This document shows, piece by piece, positions 18,263 through 25,359 of a stretch of DNA of 64,000 bases; the stretch's first letter is position 1, and the number at the start of each line of letters is the position of its first letter. Source of the DNA: Soehngenia sp. (GTDB lineage: Bacteria > Bacillota > Clostridia > Tissierellales > Tissierellaceae); assembly GCA_024637045.1 (NCBI GenBank), contig JAGXFX010000019.1:1-64000 (forward strand), read 5' to 3'. The notes beneath the pieces are model-generated. The model was given only the letters and a program-made list of their open reading frames with translations, was not told the origin of the DNA and ran no database searches. The translations under genes were made by a program, and so were the position numbers.

Positions 18263-18639
18263 TGTATAAAAGCGAAAGACAAAGACAATTTCCAACAACA
18301 ATAAGTACAACTTCTTTTGTTAAACTTTATATTCTACATCTATTGAATCAGAAAGATTATTATGGCAATAGACTGAAGTATGAAATTAGCAGGAGACTAG
18401 ATGGAAAATGGAGTCCAAGTCCAGGTATGATCTATCCTATGCTCAACAATCTGGAGCAGGAGGGTTATATAATAGGAAATTGGGAAGAACCTACAAAAAG
18501 AACGAAGAGAGTCTACAGTATTACAGATGAAGGCCGAAAACACTACGCTAATATCAAGAGAATGAACAAATCGTCATTCGACGATTCTCTATTCATAATC
18601 AAGAGCGTTCTCAAGGATATTTACGATATTTCAATTTAA
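18262..18639 (+). CDS. PadR family transcriptional regulator
   Basis: A 125-residue winged-helix protein. The PadR core is clear: 'FVKLYILHLLNQKDYYGNRL', 'SPGMIYPMLNNLEQEGYI' and 'RVYSITDEGRKHYANI', where the last is the wing and the start of the dimer helix. PadR proteins usually repress transporter or detoxification genes and often their own operon. No transporter lies nearby. The gene is translationally coupled to the PHP gene (ATGA-type overlap of one base) and followed after 20 bases by an aminotransferase, so its target is not evident here. Confidence 0.85.
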   Translation: MYKSERQRQFPTTISTTSFVKLYILHLLNQKDYYGNRLKYEISRRLDGKWSPSPGMIYPMLNNLEQEGYIIGNWEEPTKRTKRVYSITDEGRKHYANIKRMNKSSFDDSLFIIKSVLKDIYDISI

Positions 18640-18659
18640 TCTAATAGGAGGTTATAAAA

Positions 18660-19856
18660 ATGGGTTTGGAGTTATCAAGAAAAGGAAAATCTATTGAACC
18701 ATCGGTAACCATGGCGATTACTGCAAAAGCGAATGCTATGAAAAAAGCAGGTGAAAATGTAATAAGTTTCAGTGCTGGTGAACCAGACTTCAATACTCCT
18801 GAAAATATACAAAATTCAGGTATTGAAGCTATCCGGTCAGGATTTACGAAGTATACGGCTGCATCAGGTACACCTGAACTAAAAGAAGCAATCTGTGAAA
18901 AACTAAAAAGAGATAACAATCTTGATTACAAGTCTTCTGAAATAATTGTCTCTAATGGAGGTAAACACTCATTATTTAATACTCTTATGGCTATTCTTAA
19001 CCCAGGGGATGAAGTTATTTTCAGTATTCCTTACTGGGTAAGTTATCCTGAATTAATCATGATTGCAGGTGGAGAACCAGTAATGCTTAAAACTAACGAA
19101 AAACAAGAATTTAAATTCAATTCTTCTGATCTTGACAAGGTAAAAACCGATAAAACAAAAGCTGTAATACTAAACAGTCCAAATAATCCTACCGGATCTG
19201 TTTACACCAGAGAAGAACTTCAAGACATTGCTAATTGGGCTGTTAAAAACAATATTTTTATTATCTCAGATGAATTGTATGAGAAACTTGTATATGATGG
19301 ACTTGATCATATTAGTATCGCATCTTTAAATGATGATATAAAGAAACTTACAATTACAGTAAATGGCATGGCAAAAGCTTACGCCATGACAGGTTGGAGA
19401 ATTGGCTATGCGGCTGCAGACGAAAAAATCGTAAAAATTATGAGTAATATACAGAGTCATACAACTTCTAACCCCAACTCAATTGCTCAATATGCCAGCA
19501 TAGAGGGTCTTTTAGGTAGTCAAGAAAGCATCATGGCTATGAAGCGAGAATTTGACAAGAGAAGAAAGATCATGGCTAATCTAATTAATAATATTGACGG
19601 CATTAGTTGTATGGTGCCAAAAGGTGCGTTTTATGTTATGTTAAATTCTTCACAATTGTATGGGACGGAAATAGAAGGGGTGAAGATAGATTCATCAATT
19701 GATTTTGCAAATCTTTTACTTGATAAATGCAAAGTCGCCGTTGTACCTGGAGTAGCTTTTGGAGATGACGATTATGTAAGATTATCCTACGCAACATCAC
19801 CTGAAAATATCAATGAAGGCTTAAACAGAGTCAAAGAATTATTAGGTTCAAAATAG
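18660..19856 (+). CDS. Class I pyridoxal-phosphate aminotransferase (aspartate type)
   Basis: 398 residues, fold type I. It begins with the typical substrate-arm 'SFSAGEPDFNTPENI'. 'NSPNNPTGSVYTREEL' and 'IISDELYEKLVYDG' give the cofactor-binding Asn and Asp/Tyr. The Schiff-base lysine is in 'NGMAKAYAMTGWRIGYAA', and the carboxylate-binding arginine is in the C-terminal 'DDYVRLSYAT'. This pattern is that of subgroup I-gamma aspartate/prephenate aminotransferases, which exchange amino groups between aspartate or aromatic amino acids and 2-oxoglutarate. Exact specificity is not resolved. SD TAGGAGG precedes the start, and a strong terminator follows. Confidence 0.9.
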   Translation: MGLELSRKGKSIEPSVTMAITAKANAMKKAGENVISFSAGEPDFNTPENIQNSGIEAIRSGFTKYTAASGTPELKEAICEKLKRDNNLDYKSSEIIVSNGGKHSLFNTLMAILNPGDEVIFSIPYWVSYPELIMIAGGEPVMLKTNEKQEFKFNSSDLDKVKTDKTKAVILNSPNNPTGSVYTREELQDIANWAVKNNIFIISDELYEKLVYDGLDHISIASLNDDIKKLTITVNGMAKAYAMTGWRIGYAAADEKIVKIMSNIQSHTTSNPNSIAQYASIEGLLGSQESIMAMKREFDKRRKIMANLINNIDGISCMVPKGAFYVMLNSSQLYGTEIEGVKIDSSIDFANLLLDKCKVAVVPGVAFGDDDYVRLSYATSPENINEGLNRVKELLGSK

Positions 19857-19868
19857 ATTAAATAAACT

Positions 19869-19908
19869 TAAGAAATAAATATTCTATATAAGAAATAAAT
19901 ATTCTATA
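19869..19908. repeat. Exact 20-bp tandem duplication
   Basis: The 20 bases at 19869-19888 (TAAGAAATAAATATTCTATA) are repeated without change at 19889-19908, between the aminotransferase stop and its terminator. Very AT-rich; probably replication slippage. Confidence 0.9.
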
Positions 19909-19926
19909 ATTAAGAAAATCTATAAT

Positions 19927-19976
19927 AAAGAGACATGGTTTACGTAATAATATTATGTATACCATGTCTCTTTTTG
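19927..19976 (+). terminator. Terminator after the aminotransferase gene
   Basis: Perfect 13-bp arms AAAGAGACATGGT (19927-19939) and ACCATGTCTCTTT (19961-19973), with the inner loop also partly paired, followed by TTTTTG. Confidence 0.88.
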
Positions 19977-19977
19977 C

Positions 19978-20574
19978 GATCAAAATTTTGAATCAATTAC
20001 TGAAATATTTATAGAGATGAGATTTCTTTAAATCTTTTAATACAACAGTAGTTACTTTATTATTACTTAGTATTGTTAGGATAGTAGCCTTCACCTTTGT
20101 TTTTTACGCCTCCTGCAAGAGTATTTATGTAAATTTTAGGTGATTTCGATTTAGGAAAGTATCTCGATAAAAACGAGGCTCTATATTGCGATATAAGGCG
20201 TCTATTAATAAATATTAATGGGATTCCATGTCTAAAGCATTGAAAAGTCTCATTCAAGCCTATAGAGGCTTATATATCACAATTAATGAAAAATGGCATT
20301 GTATAAGCGTCCAAATGCGATAATGCTTTTAATTCAGCATGAATGATCAAGATTAAGCGAGAATCTTATGCAATTAATAGTTTTTTAGTCGACAATATAA
20401 TTAAAGTGGAAGAATCGGTTTGATGATAAATAACATTTGAAGATAAATTATGAATAATTGAATTTATTAAATAGTCGTATGGAGTTGAAAGATCTTAGAA
20501 TTATTTAGAATTATATAGTAAAAGTTAAAGTTACAACAAGTGAGAAGAATTAAAATAAATATTACGCAAAACGA
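19978..20574. other. AT-rich gene-poor gap of about 600 bases
   Basis: No convincing gene. A 64-codon open frame on the - strand (20063-20257) lacks a good ribosome site and matches no family I know. A small hairpin AAGCCT/AGGCTT occurs at 20256-20271, and the decamer TTAGAATTAT repeats near 20495-20510. The gap looks like decayed sequence, but no transposase or repeat ends are recognisable. Confidence 0.5.
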
Positions 20575-20603
20575 TTGCATGATAAAAGACTTTATGGTAA
20601 AAT
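20575..20603 (+). promoter_or_regulatory. Predicted promoter of the tyrosine recombinase
   Basis: TTGCAT (20575-20580), 17-base spacer, TAAAAT (20598-20603). A perfect inverted repeat begins three bases downstream. Confidence 0.6.
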
Positions 20604-20605
20604 AT

Positions 20606-20639
20606 TATTAGTCACAAAATAGTTATTTTGTGACTAATA
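20606..20639. repeat. Perfect 15-bp inverted repeat at the recombinase transcription start
   Basis: Arms TATTAGTCACAAAAT (20606-20620) and ATTTTGTGACTAATA (20625-20639) with loop AGTT. It covers the expected start of the transcript, so it could be an operator, a 5'-terminal stabilising hairpin or a recombinase-binding site. No U-run follows on the + strand. Confidence 0.75.
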
Positions 20640-20670
20640 TACCAAAAATATTGCAAAAATAGGGGTTTTT

Positions 20671-21636
20671 ATGAAAATACCAATAATGCTTGAAGATTAT
20701 CTCGATTATATGGAAACAATTAAAGGTACCTCCTCCAATACTGTCAAAGAATACTTCCTTGACCTGCGTACATTTTTACGTTTTTTAAAAATTAGATTTA
20801 AACTTGTAGATTCTGATATTGAATTCAATGATATTGAAATTGATGATATTGATCTTGAAGTTATAAAACGAGTTACAATTCAGGATTTGCATGCCTATAT
20901 TTCCTATACCGACAAGAAACGTTCAAACTCTAGCTCTACCAGAGCTCGTAAGGTTGCTTCAGTCAGGTCCTTTTTTAAATATCTTCATGCAAGAGTGAAT
21001 CTGCTTGACAAGAACCCTGCACTATACCTGGAGTTTCCAAAAACAGATGCACGACATCCTGTCTATCTTACCTTGGATCAATCAGAAAAATTACTTAATT
21101 CAGCCCTTCTAAATCCTAACGAGCTATTTCGATCAAGAGATTATGCAATTATCATGTTGTTCTTAAATTGTGGTCTGCGTCTCTCCGAACTTTCCAGCAT
21201 AGATCTGGATAAGATCAACGGCGAAGATACTTTAACAGTTATTGGTAAAGGAAATAAGGAAAGAACAATTTTCCTAAACAATGCCTGTGTTCAGGCTATC
21301 AATGATTATCTGGAGCTCAGACCTGTTGTACCTGGTGAAAAAGCATTGTTCCTAAGCAAAAGAAAACTAAGGTTAAGCAACCGTGCAATCCAGCATATGA
21401 TAGACAAATATCTTGAAAAATCTGGACTGGACCCACATGTTTATTCAACTCACAAGTTGAGACATACTGCTGCAACACTCATGTACAAATATGGCAACGT
21501 TGATATCAGAGCTCTCCAGGAAATACTTGGGCATGAATCTGTTGCAACAACTCAGATATATACTCATCTAGATGATCAAAGACTCAGGGATGCAGTAAAA
21601 AGCAATCCACTGGCCAACAGAATTAAAGATAAATAA
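20671..21636 (+). CDS. Tyrosine recombinase/integrase, XerC/XerD-like
   Basis: 321 residues. It has an N-terminal SAM-like core-binding domain ('YMETIKGTSSNTVKEYFLDL', 'KVASVRSFFKYLH') and a C-terminal catalytic domain carrying the full set: Arg in 'NCGLRLSELSSID', Lys in 'VIGKGNKERTIFL', His-x-x-Arg in 'STHKLRHTAATLMY', His in 'EILGHESVATTQ' and the nucleophile Tyr in 'IYTHL'. It is about 20 residues longer than XerD because of an acidic insert near residues 50-70. The position next to yneA-lexA is seen for chromosomal XerC-type genes in Clostridia, so dimer resolution is likelier than prophage integration; no phage genes or attachment repeats are near. SD is AGGGG. Confidence 0.85.
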   Translation: MKIPIMLEDYLDYMETIKGTSSNTVKEYFLDLRTFLRFLKIRFKLVDSDIEFNDIEIDDIDLEVIKRVTIQDLHAYISYTDKKRSNSSSTRARKVASVRSFFKYLHARVNLLDKNPALYLEFPKTDARHPVYLTLDQSEKLLNSALLNPNELFRSRDYAIIMLFLNCGLRLSELSSIDLDKINGEDTLTVIGKGNKERTIFLNNACVQAINDYLELRPVVPGEKALFLSKRKLRLSNRAIQHMIDKYLEKSGLDPHVYSTHKLRHTAATLMYKYGNVDIRALQEILGHESVATTQIYTHLDDQRLRDAVKSNPLANRIKDK

Positions 21637-21653
21637 AAAGGGCTTTTCAGCCC
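21635..21653 (-). terminator. Terminator after the yneA-like gene
   Basis: On the - strand GGGCT-GAAA-AGCCC is followed by TTTTT, directly after the stop. The same short stem faces the end of the convergent recombinase gene. Confidence 0.65.
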
Positions 21654-21971
21654 CTAATCCATTACTGCAACTACTGGGATCAGCAACTTATCTCCTTGAT
21701 AAATCATGCTGGTCTCCATTTTATTGTGCTCCTTTATATCAAATATGAATTTTCTTGTATCGTAACCTTCCGGAGCAAACTTCCCAGCGATATCCCAAAG
21801 TGTATCTCCTTGTTTAATCCAGTATTCTTCGAAGTGTTCTACTGACGTCATTGAATATGCACCAGTCATGGACATTATCGAAAACATTACCAAGGCAATA
21901 ATTGTAACCAATAAAGTTATAAATAAGAAAAATCGTCTACTATCTACTATTACATATCTCTTGCTCCTCAT
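21654..21971 (-). CDS. yneA: LysM-domain SOS cell-division suppressor, YneA-like
   Basis: 105 residues, the same size as B. subtilis YneA. A basic N-terminus (MRSKRYVIVDSRRFF) precedes one membrane segment (about residues 16-36), then a short extracellular LysM domain ('YWIKQGDTLWDIAGKFAPEG', 'NKMETSMIYQGDKLLIPV'). It is divergent from lexA across a shared control region with LexA boxes, the same arrangement as B. subtilis yneA-lexA, where YneA delays septation during DNA damage. Start 21971 follows SD GAGGTG; an upstream TTG at 21992 overlaps that site. The function is inferred from size, domain order and context. Confidence 0.82.
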   Translation of the reverse strand: MRSKRYVIVDSRRFFLFITLLVTIIALVMFSIMSMTGAYSMTSVEHFEEYWIKQGDTLWDIAGKFAPEGYDTRKFIFDIKEHNKMETSMIYQGDKLLIPVVAVMD

Positions 21972-21994
21972 TTTATACACCTCACTATTCAATA

Positions 21995-22008
21995 AGTACG
22001 TTTGTTCG
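21995..22008. promoter_or_regulatory. Candidate LexA box 1 (yneA-proximal)
   Basis: AGTACGTTTGTTCG matches CGAAC-N4-GTTCG at eight of ten positions; it lies in the yneA leader. Confidence 0.5.
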
Positions 22009-22017
22009 ATTAATTAT

Positions 22018-22046
22018 ATTGTACACGAACGTATGTACTATGTCAA
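22018..22046 (-). promoter_or_regulatory. Predicted yneA promoter
   Basis: Read on the - strand: TTGACA (22041-22046), 17-base spacer, TACAAT (22018-22023). A candidate LexA box (22026-22039) fills the spacer. Confidence 0.7.
22026..22039. promoter_or_regulatory. Candidate LexA box 2
   Basis: CGAACGTATGTACT has a perfect left half-site and matches eight of ten positions overall. It lies between the -35 and -10 of the yneA promoter. Confidence 0.6.
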
Positions 22047-22065
22047 CAGTTTTTGACAAATTAAT

Positions 22066-22079
22066 CGAACTCTTGTTTG
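22066..22079. promoter_or_regulatory. LexA box 3 (lexA-proximal)
   Basis: CGAACTCTTGTTTG matches nine of ten consensus positions and overlaps the -35 of the lexA promoter, as expected for autorepression. Confidence 0.75.
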
Positions 22080-22105
22080 ATTAATTTTATTTACTATGAT
22101 ATAAT
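22077..22105 (+). promoter_or_regulatory. Predicted lexA promoter
   Basis: TTGATT (22077-22082), 17-base spacer, TATAAT (22100-22105). Confidence 0.65.
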
Positions 22106-22145
22106 CAACTAAACAGTACATTAAAATATCAGTGAGGTGAATTCA

Positions 22146-22763
22146 ATGTACGATAATCTATCCAAAAAGCAAACAGAAATATTACTATACATTAAAAGAG
22201 AAGCTTCAAATAAAGGTTATCCCCCTACAGTTAGAGAAATCTGTGTTGGTGTAAACCTGAGATCCCCTTCTTCCGTACATGCACATCTCAATACCCTTGA
22301 AAAAAAGGGATATATTCGTAAAGATGCTACCAAACCTAGAGCAATTGAAATTATCAACTACGATGATGGCATGATTATGGTTAAGAAGAAGACTGTTGAT
22401 GTTCCAATATTGGGACGGGTTACAGCTGGAGCGCCAATACTTGCTGTAGAGAATATTGAGGATACCTACCCCATCCCTCAGGAAGAAGCTGAAGGGGACG
22501 ATGTATTTATGCTTAAAATTCAAGGTGAAAGCATGATCGATGCTGGAATAATGGATGGAGATCTTGTACTTGTTAAGGAACAATCGCACGCACGTGACGG
22601 AGATATAGTTGTTGCACTATTGGGCGAAGAAGCTACAGTTAAAAGATTTTACAAAGAAAAGGATAGAATAAGACTCCAACCTGAAAACCAGTTTATGGAG
22701 CCAATATATGCTCGAGATGTTAGAATACTTGGCAAGATTAAAGGACTTTATAGAAAATACTAA
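22146..22763 (+). CDS. lexA: SOS repressor LexA
   Basis: 205 residues, identical in length to B. subtilis LexA. The N-terminal winged helix ('YPPTVREICVGVNLRSPSSV') binds SOS boxes. The S24-type latent protease follows: cleavage site Ala94-Gly95 in 'RVTAGAPI', nucleophile Ser129 in 'IQGESMIDAG' and general base Lys166 in 'EATVKRFY'. RecA filaments on single-stranded DNA trigger self-cleavage and derepression. The start at 22146 follows SD GAGGTG; the GTG at 22137 is inside that site. Likely targets seen here are lexA itself, yneA and recA. Confidence 0.97.
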   Translation: MYDNLSKKQTEILLYIKREASNKGYPPTVREICVGVNLRSPSSVHAHLNTLEKKGYIRKDATKPRAIEIINYDDGMIMVKKKTVDVPILGRVTAGAPILAVENIEDTYPIPQEEAEGDDVFMLKIQGESMIDAGIMDGDLVLVKEQSHARDGDIVVALLGEEATVKRFYKEKDRIRLQPENQFMEPIYARDVRILGKIKGLYRKY

Positions 22764-22808
22764 AAAATACGGCATTGACAGAAATATTACTGTCAATGCC
22801 GTATTTTA
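22764..22808. terminator. Bidirectional terminator between lexA and the ynbB-like gene
   Basis: Perfect 18-bp inverted repeat (22764-22781 with 22790-22807), A-rich on one side and T-rich on the other, directly after lexA and seven bases from the convergent gene's stop. Confidence 0.88.
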
Positions 22809-22814
22809 ATTTAC

Positions 22815-24110
22815 CTATTTAACAAGATCTACAAGATTCTTTCTGTACAGATTATCAAGTGATTTAATTACACCCAATTTGCAGTGATCGTAGGTCAAAC
22901 CTCCCTGATAATACGCATAATATGGCTCCCTCATTGGTCCATCAGCACTTAGTTCTATGGATGAACCCTCAATAAACCCTCCTGCAGCCATTATTATTCT
23001 ATCAGCATAGCCTGGCATATCCCATGCTTCAGGTACTACGTATGAGTCTACAGTAGATGCTGCCTGTATTCCCTTGCAGAATTCACTAACCCTTTCTTCC
23101 GTCAAGAATTCAATTCCCTGAATAATATCACTTCTCTTGTCATCAAGCTCCGGTACAATATTAAAGCCAAGACTCTTGTATGTCATAGCTACCAACAATG
23201 CACCTTTCACTGCCTCAGAAACTACATGCGGAGCCATAAACAAACCCTGCAAAGTAGTCCGTGTGGTACCGAATGTAAGGCCTGTATCCTTGCCTAAGCC
23301 AGGTGCTGTTAGTCTGTTGGCAACTATGTCAATTAAGTCCTCTCTACCGGCAGCGTAGCCTCCAGACAGTGCTAATCCCCCTCCTGGGTTCTTAATAAGG
23401 GATCCAGCAATAATGTCTGCACCAGCTTCAATTGGTTCCCTTGTATCCAGGAATTCTCCGTAACAATTATCCACCATAACTATAATATTTGGATACTCCT
23501 TCTTGATCCTATGAATTACAGTCTGTATTTCATCAATTGTAAGAGCCCGTCTATCACTATAGCCAGTTGACCTTTGAATGGCAACTATTTTTGTAGAGTT
23601 ATTTATACTGCTCAAAACTTTTTCAATGTCTATGCTGTTATTCAAAAGCGGGACCTCGTCATACAGCACTCCATAATCCATAAGACTTCCAGGTGCACTT
23701 CCCTTTTTTCCAATAACTTTCTGCAATGTATCATATGGAGCTCCTGTGATATAGAGCAATTGGTCTCCAGGACGTAGAATGCCCGATAGCACCAGGTTTA
23801 ATGCATGAGTTCCTGATGCGATTGCAGGTCTTACAAGTGCTGATTCAGCTTTGAAAATATTAGCAAATATTGACTCAACCTTTTCCCTTCCAATATCACC
23901 ATAACCATAACCCGTAGTCCAGTGAAAGTCAGTTGATCCAAGTCTATTGTCCTGCATGGCGCCGATAACCTTATATTGATTGAACTCTCTGATTTCCTCA
24001 AGTGGTTTAAATCTGTTTTCTACCCTAGCTTCCATATCATTGACAAATTGAACAACTTCTTGTTTTACATCATACTGTTTACATAAATAATTTATGGTTA
24101 ACTCGTTCAT
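22815..24110 (-). CDS. YnbB-like PLP enzyme (aluminium-resistance / methionine gamma-lyase family)
   Basis: 431 residues, a fold-type I PLP enzyme of the family annotated as 'aluminum resistance protein' or 'methionine gamma-lyase family protein'. Motifs: 'RLGSTDFHWTTGYGYGDIGR' near the N-terminus, 'RPAIASGTHALNLVLSGILR' (cofactor phosphate region), 'VMVDNCYGEFLDTREP' (Asp for the pyridine nitrogen) and the Schiff-base lysine in 'IIAGSLIKNPGGGLAL'. Despite the family name its reaction is not established. In B. subtilis ynbB also lies close to the hfq (ymaH)-miaA region. SD AAGGAG precedes the start. Confidence 0.88.
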   Translation of the reverse strand: MNELTINYLCKQYDVKQEVVQFVNDMEARVENRFKPLEEIREFNQYKVIGAMQDNRLGSTDFHWTTGYGYGDIGREKVESIFANIFKAESALVRPAIASGTHALNLVLSGILRPGDQLLYITGAPYDTLQKVIGKKGSAPGSLMDYGVLYDEVPLLNNSIDIEKVLSSINNSTKIVAIQRSTGYSDRRALTIDEIQTVIHRIKKEYPNIIVMVDNCYGEFLDTREPIEAGADIIAGSLIKNPGGGLALSGGYAAGREDLIDIVANRLTAPGLGKDTGLTFGTTRTTLQGLFMAPHVVSEAVKGALLVAMTYKSLGFNIVPELDDKRSDIIQGIEFLTEERVSEFCKGIQAASTVDSYVVPEAWDMPGYADRIIMAAGGFIEGSSIELSADGPMREPYYAYYQGGLTYDHCKLGVIKSLDNLYRKNLVDLVK

Positions 24111-24144
24111 ATATTCTCCTTATTATATAATGGATTTTCTCATT

Positions 24145-24174
24145 AACATGGTCCCTGTCACCAGAGACCATGTT
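24145..24174 (-). terminator. Hairpin after hfq
   Basis: On the - strand AACATGGTC/GACCATGTT arms (24166-24174 and 24145-24153) directly after the hfq stop, without a strong U-run; possibly only a partial terminator or an mRNA end-protecting stem. Confidence 0.5.
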
Positions 24175-24396
24175 CTAATACTCAAAGTTTATTACTGTAT
24201 TCGGAATAATCGTAGATATTGCGTGTTTGTAAACAAGCTGCTGCTTATCATCTGCATCCAGCACAATCGTATAGCTGTCAAATCCCTTCACATGACCCTT
24301 GATTTGATAGCCGTTCACAAGAAAAACTGTAATCAATATATTTTCACGTCTTGCTGTATTAAGAAACTGATCTTGCAAATTTACACCCTGTTTCAT
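24175..24396 (-). CDS. hfq: RNA chaperone Hfq
   Basis: 73 residues, compact like other Bacillota Hfq proteins. The Sm1 ('[13 protein letters not shown]', '[20 protein letters not shown]') and Sm2 ('[13 protein letters not shown]') motifs are intact, including the YKHA signature. It forms a hexameric ring that binds small RNAs and mRNA A-rich tails. SD GGGGGAT lies 7 bases upstream. It follows miaA after 16 bases, the usual miaA-hfq pairing, and belongs to the miaB-mutS-mutL-miaA-hfq run. Confidence 0.97.
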   Translation of the reverse strand: MKQGVNLQDQFLNTARRENILITVFLVNGYQIKGHVKGFDSYTIVLDADDKQQLVYKHAISTIIPNTVINFEY

Positions 24397-24412
24397 TTGG
24401 ATATCCCCCTTT

Positions 24413-25351
24413 TTAATGGAAATGCGTCTTTATATCTTCTATTATATACTCAACAAGTTCGACCTTGTTTTTATAAGACTCCACATCTAACCATTTTATC
24501 CGATTATCTCGTCTGAACCATGTAAGCTGCCTCTTTGCATAATTTCTGGATAATTTCTTGATTTTTTCAACTGTCGTTTCATAGCTTTCATCTCCATCAA
24601 GATGCTCCATAATTTGTTTATACCCAATTGCTTTCATGGACACCAAATCTTTCCCATAACCTGAATCCATAAGGTTTTTTACCTCTTCCATAAACCCCAT
24701 CTCAAGCATTATGTCCACTCTTTTGTTTATTCTTTCATAAAGATTTTGTCTGTCCATATTAAGACAATAAATCAGAACATCATATTTATCATTTGCGACC
24801 CTGAAGTTACTTCCATATTCGTCAAATGTCTTACCGGAAATTGTCGTAATTTCAATTGCTCTTACAATTCTTTGAATATCATTCTCTGTATAACGTTCAG
24901 CAGCAACCGAATCAATTTCATGTAACATATCGAGTAATGTCTTTTTCCCTTGCATCTCTGCAATATTTTCAAGTTTATCCCTCAATTCCTGATTTGGAGG
25001 GACATCTACAAAATTCAACTCATAGACCAAGGAGTTGATATACAAACCGGTTCCTCCTACTATTATAGGTAATTTCCCTATATTATTAAGAGATGTTATT
25101 AACTTTGTTGCATTTTCTTTATAATCAGCTACGGTAAACTGTTCATCCGGGTTTATAAAGTCAATAAGGTGATGCTCAACACCTTCCATTTCTTCTTCTG
25201 TAACTTTTGCTGTACCAATATCCATACCCTTATATATTTGCATTGAGTCAGCTGATATTATTTCACCATTCATTGACTTGGCAAGAGCGATGGATACAGC
25301 AGTTTTTCCTACAGCTGTTGGACCAGTAATTATAATTAATCTTTCTTTCAT
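24413..25351 (-). CDS. miaA: tRNA dimethylallyltransferase
   Basis: 312 residues; transfers a dimethylallyl group to N6 of A37 in tRNAs reading UNN codons. The P-loop GPTAVGKT is at residues 10-17, followed by '[20 protein letters not shown]' (catalytic Asp and tRNA contact), '[11 protein letters not shown]', '[12 protein letters not shown]' and the C-terminal '[14 protein letters not shown]'. An upstream extension of the frame overlaps mutL and has no ribosome site; the start at 25351 lies eight bases after the mutL stop. MiaB, which thiomethylates the same base, is encoded at the head of this operon. Confidence 0.95.
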   Translation of the reverse strand: MKERLIIITGPTAVGKTAVSIALAKSMNGEIISADSMQIYKGMDIGTAKVTEEEMEGVEHHLIDFINPDEQFTVADYKENATKLITSLNNIGKLPIIVGGTGLYINSLVYELNFVDVPPNQELRDKLENIAEMQGKKTLLDMLHEIDSVAAERYTENDIQRIVRAIEITTISGKTFDEYGSNFRVANDKYDVLIYCLNMDRQNLYERINKRVDIMLEMGFMEEVKNLMDSGYGKDLVSMKAIGYKQIMEHLDGDESYETTVEKIKKLSRNYAKRQLTWFRRDNRIKWLDVESYKNKVELVEYIIEDIKTHFH

Positions 25352-25359
25352 ATTCTCAC

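Noticed and set aside
19869-19908. CRISPR-like repeat
   Set aside because: Only two copies with no spacer between them.
20063-20257. 64-residue - strand open frame as a transposase remnant
   Set aside because: No catalytic motif, no terminal repeats, no ribosome site; similarity to any mobile element cannot be shown by eye.
20671-21636. Prophage integrase marking an island
   Set aside because: No phage genes, tRNA target or direct-repeat ends nearby; the SOS and chromosomal context fits a Xer-type housekeeping recombinase.
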